Source of the DNA: Clostridiales bacterium
Lineage (GTDB): Bacteria; Bacillota; Clostridia; Oscillospirales; UBA644
DNA: 54,844 nt
Reading direction: 5' to 3'
Assembly: GCA_016281915.1 (NCBI GenBank)
Contig: JAEEJO010000066.1
Location: 1-54,844, forward strand
A model generated the notes under the pieces. That model was not told where the DNA came from. It worked only from the letters and a program-made list of their open reading frames with translations, and made no database searches. Positions 1 to 7,710 of this stretch are shown here, one piece after another; position 1 is the stretch's first letter, and each line of letters opens with the position of its first letter. The translations under genes were made by a program, and so were the position numbers.

Positions 1-90
1 TCCTACTCTATTTGCAACTTCCATCTGAGTAAGTCCTGCTTTCTTTCTTGCGGTCAGAATACGTTCTGCCACATTCATCATATTAAACAT
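1..90 (-). CDS. Xre-family HTH regulator, N-terminal part (cut by window edge)
   Basis: Thirty codons are visible, reading MFNMMNVAERILTARKKAGL and then TQMEVANRVG. This is the first part of a Cro/C1-type helix-turn-helix: the AGLTQ.E.A..VG pattern covers the end of helix 1, helix 2 and the turn. The rest lies left of the window, so the total length and any effector domain are unknown. An AAGGAG ribosome-binding site lies about 6 bases before the ATG, and a strong promoter sits at 133-161. It is transcribed away from rpsT. The family assignment is fairly sure; the target genes are unknown. Confidence 0.7.
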   Translation of the reverse strand, partial: MFNMMNVAERILTARKKAGLTQMEVANRVG

Positions 91-132
91 AAAAATGCTC
101 CTTTTTATATAACTCTGCCGATCGACACGTAT

Positions 133-161
133 ATTATATACCTATAAGCTCTGAAAGTCAA
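133..161 (-). promoter_or_regulatory. Promoter of the Xre-type regulator gene
   Basis: On the minus strand TTGACT (156-161) and TATAAT (133-138) are separated by 17 bases. The start codon of the regulator lies about 43 bases downstream of the -10 box, with a ribosome-binding site between. Confidence 0.7.
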
Positions 162-204
162 TAAAGCGGTTATTGAGCCTGATGAAAGAGTGATAAAGCT
201 ATAA

Positions 205-238
205 TTGAAAAAACGGTTCCGAATTAACGGAACCGTTT
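205..238 (-). terminator. Rho-independent terminator after rpsT
   Basis: The arms AACGGTTCCG and CGGAACCGTT pair perfectly around a short AT loop. On the minus strand the stem is followed by a run of six T. It lies just after the rpsT stop codon and ends the rpsB-tsf-rpsT transcript. Confidence 0.85.
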
Positions 239-252
239 TCAATAGAATTGTG

Positions 253-498
253 TTATTTAGCCATTGCTGCGAACTGCGCTTTTTTGCGAGCCGCCGTATT
301 GCGATGAAGAAGACCTTTTGCAACTGCCTGATCGAGAGTTTTGTATGCTTCGCTGAGGAGTTTTGCATCCTTTGTTTCAGCAAGCTTAGCTGCAATCGAT
401 TTGAGCTCGGTTTTCATTTCGCTTTTCTGTATTTTATTCTGCATACGCTTAACAGCGTTAACTTTAACACGTTTCTTTGCTGATTTAATATTAGGCAA
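253..498 (-). CDS. rpsT: 30S ribosomal protein S20 (bS20)
   Basis: This is an 81-residue, Lys/Ala-rich protein that binds 16S rRNA early in small-subunit assembly. The start MPNIKSAKKRV and the C-terminal RNTAARKKAQFA stretch are typical of bS20. A longer frame could begin at a GTG at 507, but that codon abuts the GGAGG box. A TTG at 498 lies about 9 bases from GGAGG and gives the canonical MPNIKSAKKR N-terminus, so TTG is chosen. It follows tsf with a 53-base gap and no visible terminator, so it is probably co-transcribed with rpsB-tsf, an uncommon arrangement since rpsT is usually monocistronic. Confidence 0.93.
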   Translation of the reverse strand: MPNIKSAKKRVKVNAVKRMQNKIQKSEMKTELKSIAAKLAETKDAKLLSEAYKTLDQAVAKGLLHRNTAARKKAQFAAMAK

Positions 499-551
499 AG
501 TATTCACACCTCCGAATTAGTGTAAGAAAAAATATAATAGTTTGTTTCTGA

Positions 552-1445
552 TTATTTAGCCATTGCAGCAACTTCAGCAGCGAAGTTGTCTTCTCTCTTC
601 TGAAGTCCTTCGCCTTTTTCAAAGCGTGTGAAGGAAAGAAGATTGAGACCGGACTGTGCAAGAGCCTTTCCGACGGTGACTGTTTCATCAAAGAAATATA
701 CCTGTTCGAGAAGGACGTTTTCGGTATAGAACTTTGTGAGTTTGCCGTTGATCATCTTGTCGATAACAGCCTGAGGTTTATTAGCCTGCTTGGGATCATT
801 TTTGATCTGGGCAAGAAGGATATTCTTTTCGTTTTCGATGATATCTGCGGGAACAGACTCTTTATTGAGATAAGAGGGAGTCATAGCTGCGATCTGCATG
901 CAGACATTCTTTGCATCTGCTGCGAAATCACCTGTTCCCTTGCCGTCAAATTTAACGAGTACGCCTATTCTGCCGCCGCCGTGGCTGTAGCAGTATGTAG
1001 CGCCTTCTTCGCGTGCAAAACGACGGATATTGATGTTTTCACCGATAACGAGAACTTTTTCTTTACGAACTTCTTCAACGGTGAGATCTGATCCGGGGAA
1101 TTTCATGCCGAGAAGAGCTTCTACATCGGCAGGATTGTTTTCAGCGATAACCTTAGCTATACCGTCTGCAAATTCCTTGAAAACGGGGTTTTTAGCAACG
1201 AAGTCTGTTTCGGAGTTAACTTCTACAAGAACGCCTACTTTGTCGTCACAGTAAAGAGCAACGACGCCTTCGGCAGCGATTCTGCTTGCTTTTTTAGCTG
1301 CAACCGCGAGACCCTTTTCACGAAGGAAGGTAACGGCTTTTTCCATATCGCCGTCTGTAGCGATAAGAGCTTCTTTGCATTTCATCATGCCTACGCCCGT
1401 TCTTTCTCTGAGGGCCTGCACTTCTTTAGCTGTAATATTTGCCAT
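552..1445 (-). CDS. tsf: Translation elongation factor Ts
   Basis: This 297-residue protein is the guanine-nucleotide exchange factor for EF-Tu. The N-terminal UBA-like domain (about 1-55, with RTGVGMMKCKEAL) is followed by the TDFVAKN motif near residue 80, whose residues enter the EF-Tu nucleotide site, and by the core and dimerisation subdomains. The length matches the family. An AAGGAGG box lies 7 bases before the ATG. It is 18 bases downstream of rpsB, the usual bacterial order, so they share a transcript. Confidence 0.97.
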   Translation of the reverse strand: MANITAKEVQALRERTGVGMMKCKEALIATDGDMEKAVTFLREKGLAVAAKKASRIAAEGVVALYCDDKVGVLVEVNSETDFVAKNPVFKEFADGIAKVIAENNPADVEALLGMKFPGSDLTVEEVRKEKVLVIGENINIRRFAREEGATYCYSHGGGRIGVLVKFDGKGTGDFAADAKNVCMQIAAMTPSYLNKESVPADIIENEKNILLAQIKNDPKQANKPQAVIDKMINGKLTKFYTENVLLEQVYFFDETVTVGKALAQSGLNLLSFTRFEKGEGLQKREDNFAAEVAAMAK

Positions 1446-1463
1446 TATTCTTTCCTCCTTATA

Positions 1464-2207
1464 TTATTCTTCTTCAACTGCTTCTTCAACAGGTGCCGTA
1501 TCTTCAGCGCTGTCTGAAAGCTGCTCGCCCTGTTTGCCTTCAAGAATCGCATTAGCGATAGTTGCGGATATGAGGCGAACACCGCGGATCGCGTCATCAT
1601 TACCGGGGATGGGATAGTCTATCTCATCGGGGTCACAGTTGGTGTCTACGATAGCAACGATGGGAATGTTGAGTTTTCTTGCTTCTGCAACAGCATTGCG
1701 CTCTTTGCGGGGGTCTACGATGAAGAGTGCGCCGGGAAGCTTTTTCATGTTTTTGATACCGCCGAGGTATTTTTCAAGACGTTCGATCTCAAGATTGAGC
1801 TTGATAACTTCCTTTTTGGGAAGGAGATCGAAAGTGCCGTCTTCTTCCATCTTGCGAAGCTGAGCGAGACGGTCGATACGGGTTTTGATTGTGGTAAAGT
1901 TGGTGAGCATGCCGCCGAGCCATCTTGCGTTGACGTAATACATGCCTACTCTTTCCGCTTCTTCACGGATAGAGTCCTGAGCCTGTTTCTTTGTTCCTAC
2001 GAAAAGAACGGTTTCGCCGTCTTCTGCGAGCTGACGAACAAAGTCATAAGCTTCTTCGATTTTCTTTACTGTTTTCTGAAGGTCGATGATATAAACACCG
2101 TTTCTTTCGGTGAAGATATACTCGGCCATCTTGGGGTTCCATCTTCTTGTGTGGTGTCCGAAATGAACGCCTGCTTCAAGAAGCTGTTTCATGGATACTA
2201 CTGCCAT
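1464..2207 (-). CDS. rpsB: 30S ribosomal protein S2 (uS2)
   Basis: This is a 247-residue small-subunit protein that starts [20 protein letters not shown], the typical uS2 N-terminus. It contains the [12 protein letters not shown] motif and a C-terminal acidic tail rich in Glu. A longer frame reaches 2243, but the ATG at 2207 is preceded by GGAGC with good spacing and gives the standard N-terminus. It is the first gene of the rpsB-tsf-rpsT transcript, driven by the promoter at 2346-2374 with a leader of about 130 bases. Confidence 0.96.
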   Translation of the reverse strand: MAVVSMKQLLEAGVHFGHHTRRWNPKMAEYIFTERNGVYIIDLQKTVKKIEEAYDFVRQLAEDGETVLFVGTKKQAQDSIREEAERVGMYYVNARWLGGMLTNFTTIKTRIDRLAQLRKMEEDGTFDLLPKKEVIKLNLEIERLEKYLGGIKNMKKLPGALFIVDPRKERNAVAEARKLNIPIVAIVDTNCDPDEIDYPIPGNDDAIRGVRLISATIANAILEGKQGEQLSDSAEDTAPVEEAVEEE

Positions 2208-2340
2208 TTTTTTTTGCTCCTTTTTTTCAGTTGATACCACCACGCAGCTGAACCGGCAACGGAAAAGCGATTTTCCGCACCTCGTCGGATATACCGCGTG
2301 TGCGTAGTCTGACTAAATTTTTATTCGCAGTCAGCGAACT
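2208..2340 (-). other. rpsB 5' leader with a hairpin
   Basis: Between the promoter and the rpsB start there are about 130 transcribed bases without a gene. They contain a clear hairpin at 2260-2277 (CGGAAAA, 4-base loop, TTTTCCG). Genes for uS2 are often autoregulated through their leader in other bacteria. Whether this hairpin does that here is inference; I do not recognise a named leader family. Confidence 0.45.
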
Positions 2341-2345
2341 CAAGT

Positions 2346-2374
2346 ATTATAGCATAGTTTTATTTATAAATCAA
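2346..2374 (-). promoter_or_regulatory. Promoter of rpsB-tsf-rpsT
   Basis: On the minus strand TTGATT (2369-2374) and TATAAT (2346-2351) are 17 bases apart. A TG one base before the -10 box makes it an extended -10 element, fitting a strongly expressed ribosomal operon. Confidence 0.8.
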
Positions 2375-2415
2375 TATAATTCGGAATTGTTCGGAAAAAT
2401 GTCAGAAATAAAGCA

Positions 2416-2440
2416 ACGGCAGCGGGATTGCCGCTGCCGT
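2416..2440 (-). terminator. Terminator of the dehydrogenase-complex operon
   Basis: A perfect 10-bp GC-rich stem (ACGGCAGCGG / CCGCTGCCGT) with a 5-base loop lies 14 bases after the stop codon of the fused E1 gene. The following minus-strand sequence is T-rich (TGCTTTATTTC) without a perfect run. It marks the end of the long minus-strand operon that starts near 13750. Confidence 0.75.
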
Positions 2441-2453
2441 AAAACCATATTGA

Positions 2454-4919
2454 TTAAACGCCGAGTTTTTCACGACGGATGCGTTCGCCGTCTGTGAAAT
2501 TGCGTACGGGAACATAGCCTTCGATAGGCATTATGCGCTCATGGATTGCATCGATAATCCAGTCGGGCTGCGGGAAGAAGTGTTTCTCGAGCTCATATGC
2601 GGGAGTGATCCAGTTGCGGGAACCGATAACGACCGGAGGTGCATCAAGATAATCAAATGCAAGTTCCGAAATGTTGGCTGCCATGGTTTTAAGAACGGAA
2701 CCGCGGTCTACGGCGTCGGAAGCAAGAAGGATCTTTCCTGTCTTCTTGACACTCTCTATTACCTTTTCATAATTAAAAGGCACGATAGTGCGGGCGTCGA
2801 TTACTTCTGCTGAGATATTATATTTTTCTTCAAGCTCTTTAGCGGCTTTAAGTGCAGTATAAAGAGTTGAACCGACGGTAAGGATCGTGATGTCACTACC
2901 CTGTTTCTTTATGTCAGGCTCGCCGATCTGTACTTCGTAATAGCCTTCGGGAACACCGCCTTCATGGAACTGTTCGCCTACGTCGTATACACGCTGGCTT
3001 TCGAAGAAGATTACGGGGTCTGTTCCAGCAAGAGCTGCATTCATAAGGCCTTTTGCGTCGTAAGGAGTTACGGGGAATACGCATTTAAGCCCCGGAATGG
3101 CTGCGCAAAGAGAAGTCCAGTCCTGAGAATGCTGAGCGCCGTATTTTGAACCGACGGAAACGCGGACGACAACAGGCATTTTAAGAAGTCCTGCGCTCAT
3201 TGCCTGCCATTTTGCGAGCTGATTGAATATTTCATCGCCGGCACAGCCGATAAAGTCGCAATACATAAGTTCAACTATCGCGCGTCCTCCTGCCATTGCA
3301 TAGCCGACTGCGGTACCGATTATAGCAGATTCGGATATAGGCGCGTTGAAGAGCCTGTGATACGGAAGCGCTTCGGTAAGTCCTCTGTAAACGGCATATG
3401 CCCCGCCCCAGTCACGCACGTCTTCGCCGTATGTGATAAGTGTAGGATCTTTGTAGAATTTATCGATTATCGCCTCGAAAAGACCGTCTCTGAGCTGGAA
3501 AACTTTATTTTTGGATACGAGTTTTCCTTCTGCATCGAAGCCCCAGCGTTCCTTTTTGGCAATTGCCTGAACGCGCGGGTTTTCGGACATAGGCATATTG
3601 ACCTCAACGGGTCTGTCTTCCATCTTTTCGATCTTCTCGTTAGAGAACATGAGCTTTTCGATTGCATCGGGTGTTTTGAAAAGATCCATTCTCGGAGATA
3701 TGGATTCATCGACTGCCATTGCGCAGATTTTTGTGATACGGTTTTTAACTTCTTCTCTTATCGCGTCAAAATCATCGGAAGTTCCTACGTTGGCATCCAT
3801 GAGTTTAGCGCTGTAGGACTTCAGAACATCCTGTTCTTCCCACGCCTGGATCTCTTCCTGAGTTCTGTAAGAGCTTGAGTCGGAGGGAGAATGGCCGGCG
3901 ATACGGTAAGTAACAGTGTCAAGAAGAACGGGACCCTTGTTTTCTTTGATTATATCGATCTTGCGGCGCATAGCGTCGATAACGGCAAGAGGATTATAAC
4001 CGTCGACACGTTCGGAATACATCTGAGAGGGAGTAACGCCTGCACCGACTCTTGCGAGAATGCCGTATGCCATTGTTTCGCCGTATGTCTGTCCGCCCAT
4101 ACCGTAGGAGTTGTTAAAGAAGTTGAAGATAACGGGAAGTCCGCCTTTGTAAGCGTCCTCCCAAAGCTGCGTATACTGATCCATTGCAGCAAAGTTCATT
4201 GCTTCCCAAACAGGACCGCGGCCCATAGCGCCGTCACCGATGTTGGAAATGCAGATACCGTTTTTCTTATTTACCTTTTTGAAGAGAGCTGCGCCTGCCG
4301 CGATGGTAGCAGAGCCGCCTACGATAGCGTTGTTCGGATAAATACCAAAGGGAAGGAAGAAGCAGTGCATAGAGCCGCCGAGTCCTTCATGGAATCCTGT
4401 ATCGCGAGCGAAAATCTCAGCGAGAGCGCCGTAGATAAGGAAGTCGATCGCGAGATCTTTTGTTGATTTCTGATCTTTTTCAACGATTTTGAGTATCTTG
4501 CCGCCGAGGAAGTTTTTCATGATGTCATAAAGCTGAGCATCGTCTATTTTCTCGATTGCGGAAAGTCCCTTGGCGAGGATCTCGCCGTGGCTTCTGTGAG
4601 ATCCGAAAATAAAATCGTCTATGCCGAGCAGATAAGCCTGACCTACCGCAGATGCTTCCTGACCCATCGAAAGATGCGCAGGACCGGGGTTGTTATATGA
4701 AACACCGTTATATTCGCTTGTTGTTTTGATGAGATAAAGCATTGTTTCGAATTCGCGGATAAAAGCCATATCACGGTATATTCTCATGAAGTCTTTATCC
4801 GAGAAATTCTCTTTTTCATCCTTTATCGTTTTGTTGTACTGATTCAGCTGAATGTCCTGAAAGCTTAAAACGCCGCTTTTGCGGATCTCTTCGGGGTTGA
4901 TAAATTGACTCTTAGGCAT
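2454..4919 (-). CDS. Fused E1 alpha-beta subunit of a 2-oxo-acid/acetoin dehydrogenase complex
   Basis: This 821-residue thiamine-diphosphate enzyme joins two chains that are separate in most bacteria. Residues ~40-420 are E1 alpha, with GSHRSHGEILAKG and the cofactor motif GDG (228-230) ending in NN (269-270). Residues ~475-810 are E1 beta, with the GEDV motif, a transketolase-type pyrimidine domain and a transketolase C-terminal domain. E1 decarboxylates the 2-oxo acid (or cleaves acetoin) and passes the acyl group to lipoyl-E2. The GDG-to-NN gap is about 12 residues longer than usual because of an insert around residues 248-259. E3 and E2 lie directly upstream with 12-base gaps. The substrate (pyruvate, branched-chain oxo acid or acetoin) cannot be fixed from sequence. 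Confidence 0.85.
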   Translation of the reverse strand: MPKSQFINPEEIRKSGVLSFQDIQLNQYNKTIKDEKENFSDKDFMRIYRDMAFIREFETMLYLIKTTSEYNGVSYNNPGPAHLSMGQEASAVGQAYLLGIDDFIFGSHRSHGEILAKGLSAIEKIDDAQLYDIMKNFLGGKILKIVEKDQKSTKDLAIDFLIYGALAEIFARDTGFHEGLGGSMHCFFLPFGIYPNNAIVGGSATIAAGAALFKKVNKKNGICISNIGDGAMGRGPVWEAMNFAAMDQYTQLWEDAYKGGLPVIFNFFNNSYGMGGQTYGETMAYGILARVGAGVTPSQMYSERVDGYNPLAVIDAMRRKIDIIKENKGPVLLDTVTYRIAGHSPSDSSSYRTQEEIQAWEEQDVLKSYSAKLMDANVGTSDDFDAIREEVKNRITKICAMAVDESISPRMDLFKTPDAIEKLMFSNEKIEKMEDRPVEVNMPMSENPRVQAIAKKERWGFDAEGKLVSKNKVFQLRDGLFEAIIDKFYKDPTLITYGEDVRDWGGAYAVYRGLTEALPYHRLFNAPISESAIIGTAVGYAMAGGRAIVELMYCDFIGCAGDEIFNQLAKWQAMSAGLLKMPVVVRVSVGSKYGAQHSQDWTSLCAAIPGLKCVFPVTPYDAKGLMNAALAGTDPVIFFESQRVYDVGEQFHEGGVPEGYYEVQIGEPDIKKQGSDITILTVGSTLYTALKAAKELEEKYNISAEVIDARTIVPFNYEKVIESVKKTGKILLASDAVDRGSVLKTMAANISELAFDYLDAPPVVIGSRNWITPAYELEKHFFPQPDWIIDAIHERIMPIEGYVPVRNFTDGERIRREKLGV

Positions 4920-4931
4920 TGTTTTCTCTCC

Positions 4932-6299
4932 TTATATACTGAATATAGCTTCTCTGATGATTTCGCTGACCGTCGGATGCGGGAAAACAACTTCTTGCAT
5001 TTTTTCAATCGTCATTTCCTGTTCGATAGCAAGCGCAGCGCCCCAGATAATTTCCGAAGCGTAATTTGTGATCATGTGAACACCTATCACGTTGCCGTAT
5101 TTTTTATTGACTATTACCTTGCATATTCCGTCTCCGCCTTCATTTTCGGCAACATATCTGCCGGAATAACGCATAGATATTTTAGCAACTGCAAAATCTA
5201 TACCCTTCTGTGCGGCAGTCTGCTCGGTTTCGCCGACGGAGCCTACTTCGGGGTTTGTATAGATAACAGACGGAATCGCGTTATAGCGCATTATATCCTT
5301 TTTTCCGAGGATATTGTTGACGGCAACTTCAGCCTCTCTGTATGCGGTATGCGCGAGCATTGATTTGCCGTTTATATCGCCTGCGGCGTAAACGTTGGCA
5401 ACGTTTGTTTTCATATATCTGTCGGTAACGATAGCGCCGCGTTCGACGAGGACACCGAGATTTTCAAGTCCGATGTCTTTCGTTACAGCGCGTCGACCTA
5501 TGGAAAGAAGGACCTTGTCGGCTTTTACGGATTCGGTAACACCGTCTTTTTCATATGTTACAGATCCGTTCTGCACTGAAACGACTTTACAGCCGAGGCG
5601 GAAATCAACGCCCTTCTTTGCGTAGTTATTCATGAGTATCTCGCTGATTTCACGGTCTGTCGGTCCGGCTATTTTGTCAAGCATTTCAACCACGGTCACT
5701 TTTGATCCGACAGAATTGAAATATGACGCCATCTCGAGACCGATAACACCTCCGCCTATAACGGTCAGGTTTTCGGGAATCGATGAAAGGTCGAGAATTT
5801 CGCGGTTTGTAAGGACGAATCCGGATTCCAGACCTTCTTTTACTCCAGGAATCGGAGGAACTACCGGCATTGAACCTGTTGCGATAATCAGATGCTTTCC
5901 TTCATAAACGTCGTTTCCTACGCTGACGGTGATATTTCCTTCGGCATTTTTACCTGTGATAAAGCCTTCTCCTTCAACAGAGACTGCTCCGTTTGCCTTC
6001 AATGCGCCTTTAATGCCGGAAACGAGTGTTTTGACGACCTTATTCTTTCTTTCAACGACTTTTGCGTGGTCTATTTTTTGATTTTCCGCAGTTACACCGT
6101 ATTTTTCGCCATGACGGGTGTAATCATAGATTTTTGCCGAGTAAAGAAGCGCTTTTGAGGGAATGCAGCCTTCGTTAAGGCAGCAGCCTCCGAAGACACG
6201 TTTCTCTATAACTACTGTGGAAAGTCCTGCGTGTGCGGCTCTTTCGGCAGCAAGGTAGCCTGCAGGTCCTCCGCCGAGAACTATAAGATCATAAATCAT
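4932..6299 (-). CDS. lpdA: Dihydrolipoyl dehydrogenase (E3)
   Basis: This 455-residue flavoprotein reoxidises the dihydrolipoyl group of E2 and passes electrons via FAD to NAD+. It shows the N-terminal FAD-binding GGGPAGYLAAERAA, the redox-active disulfide pair in CCLNEGCIPSK (Cys40 and Cys45), the NAD-binding GGGVIGLEMASYFNSVG, and the C-terminal HPTVSE with the catalytic His. There is no extra lipoyl domain. It sits between E2 and fused E1, each 12 bases away, so it is the dedicated E3 of this complex. GGAGG lies upstream of the ATG at 6299. Confidence 0.93.
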   Translation of the reverse strand: MIYDLIVLGGGPAGYLAAERAAHAGLSTVVIEKRVFGGCCLNEGCIPSKALLYSAKIYDYTRHGEKYGVTAENQKIDHAKVVERKNKVVKTLVSGIKGALKANGAVSVEGEGFITGKNAEGNITVSVGNDVYEGKHLIIATGSMPVVPPIPGVKEGLESGFVLTNREILDLSSIPENLTVIGGGVIGLEMASYFNSVGSKVTVVEMLDKIAGPTDREISEILMNNYAKKGVDFRLGCKVVSVQNGSVTYEKDGVTESVKADKVLLSIGRRAVTKDIGLENLGVLVERGAIVTDRYMKTNVANVYAAGDINGKSMLAHTAYREAEVAVNNILGKKDIMRYNAIPSVIYTNPEVGSVGETEQTAAQKGIDFAVAKISMRYSGRYVAENEGGDGICKVIVNKKYGNVIGVHMITNYASEIIWGAALAIEQEMTIEKMQEVVFPHPTVSEIIREAIFSI

Positions 6300-6311
6300 T
6301 TTAATCCTCCC

Positions 6312-7661
6312 CTATTTTGCAAGAAGAAGCGAGAAGTTTTCAAGCGCCGAAACGAGGTCTGAAAGGAATCTTGCTGCGGGAGCTCCGTCAAGTGCTCTGT
6401 GATCAAAGGTAAGTGAAAGCCCCATAGCCTGATAAGGTTTCATTTCGCCGCCGACCATTTTTACTCTTGTGGTAACGTTGTCAACGCCGAGAATACCAGT
6501 CTGAGGCGGATTGATAACCGGAGTAAACGACTCAACGCCAAGACCTCCGAGATTTGTAACGGTGAATGTGCCGCCCCTGAGAAGATCGGGATTTACGGTA
6601 CCTGATTTAGCTTCGTCCTGCAGTTTTTTGGATGCTGACGAAATCGCGCTCAGAGACATTGTATCTGCGCCAAAGACGGTGGGAACCATAAGTCCTCTCG
6701 GTGTATCAACCGCAACGCCGAGATTAACGTGTTTATAATAAACGATCTTATCTTCAAAGAAGTTTGCGTTAAGGTCTTTGTGATCAGGCAAAACTCTCGA
6801 AACAGCAAAAAGAATGATATCGTTGAGAGTAATGTTGGCAAGACCGAGTTTTTCTCTGCTTTCTTTGACCTTTGCGCGGTAAGCAAGTATTTCGGTAGCG
6901 TCGAATGATGTGTTGAGGGTAAGCTGAGCCATCTCTGAAAGCGACGCATGCATCTGGCGTGCGATAACCTTGCGTATATTGGGAAGCTTGACCTCTTCGC
7001 ATTCGCTGAAATCGGGAGCGGCACAAACCGCAGCAGCTGCTGTGGGTTTCTTTTCTTCCGAGGGATTGAGATCTGCAGTAGAAATCATTCCTCCTATGCC
7101 TGTGCCGGCAATCTCCTTTTCAAGAGAAACATATTCGCCCTGAGCTGCAGCCGAAACTGTTTTGCCCTCTGCGATAAGCTTTCTGATATCACGTTCTATA
7201 ATACGTCCGTTAGGACCTGTCGGAGTGCAATAACGGAGATCTGCACCCGTTGTATTTACAAGATTTTTTGCTCTCGGCGAGATTTTCAGATGATCGGTAC
7301 CTGCAGAAACAGGAGCGGCTTCGGTCTGAGCGACCGCAACAGTCTGAGTCTGCTGTGTTTTTTCGGGTTCTTCTTTTTTCTCGGCGGAAGCGTTTTTAGG
7401 ATCAAACTCTTCGTATGATTCGCCTTTCTGGCCTATAACGCATACATTGAGAAGACATTCGACATCGTCGCCCTCTTCAAAGAAAACGCCGAGAAGTTCG
7501 CCTTCTGTTTTTGCTTTTTCGTCAAAAGTGGCTTTGTCTGTTTCATAAGTAAACAGAACGTCTCCGAGCGACACATGATCTCCCGGCTTTTTTTGCCATT
7601 TTGTGATTATGCAGCTTTCAACGCTCTGACCCTGACGGGGCATAATAACAGGTGTTGCCAA
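6312..7661 (-). CDS. Dihydrolipoamide acyltransferase (E2)
   Basis: This is a 449-residue core enzyme of the complex. It has one lipoyl domain (about 1-78, with the modified lysine in ETDKATFD, Lys43), an Ala/Glu/Thr-rich linker, a subunit-binding domain around 125-165 (SPRAKNLVNTTGADL), and a catalytic domain from about 210 with the DHRALDGAPA motif near the C-terminus. It moves the acyl group from lipoyl-lysine to CoA. The longest frame begins at a GTG at 7670 that touches the AGAAGGA box; the TTG at 7661 has better spacing and gives MATPVIMPRQGQS, so TTG is preferred. The acyl specificity is unknown. Confidence 0.9.
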   Translation of the reverse strand: MATPVIMPRQGQSVESCIITKWQKKPGDHVSLGDVLFTYETDKATFDEKAKTEGELLGVFFEEGDDVECLLNVCVIGQKGESYEEFDPKNASAEKKEEPEKTQQTQTVAVAQTEAAPVSAGTDHLKISPRAKNLVNTTGADLRYCTPTGPNGRIIERDIRKLIAEGKTVSAAAQGEYVSLEKEIAGTGIGGMISTADLNPSEEKKPTAAAAVCAAPDFSECEEVKLPNIRKVIARQMHASLSEMAQLTLNTSFDATEILAYRAKVKESREKLGLANITLNDIILFAVSRVLPDHKDLNANFFEDKIVYYKHVNLGVAVDTPRGLMVPTVFGADTMSLSAISSASKKLQDEAKSGTVNPDLLRGGTFTVTNLGGLGVESFTPVINPPQTGILGVDNVTTRVKMVGGEMKPYQAMGLSLTFDHRALDGAPAARFLSDLVSALENFSLLLAK

Positions 7662-7710
7662 AGAAAACACATCCTTCTGTATATTATTTATTATTTTGCA
7701 TAAAAAGTAA

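Noticed and set aside
3357..4466. Long open frames antisense to the fused E1 gene
   Set aside because: They lack ribosome-binding sites and family features, and lie opposite a clear enzyme gene; treated as shadows.
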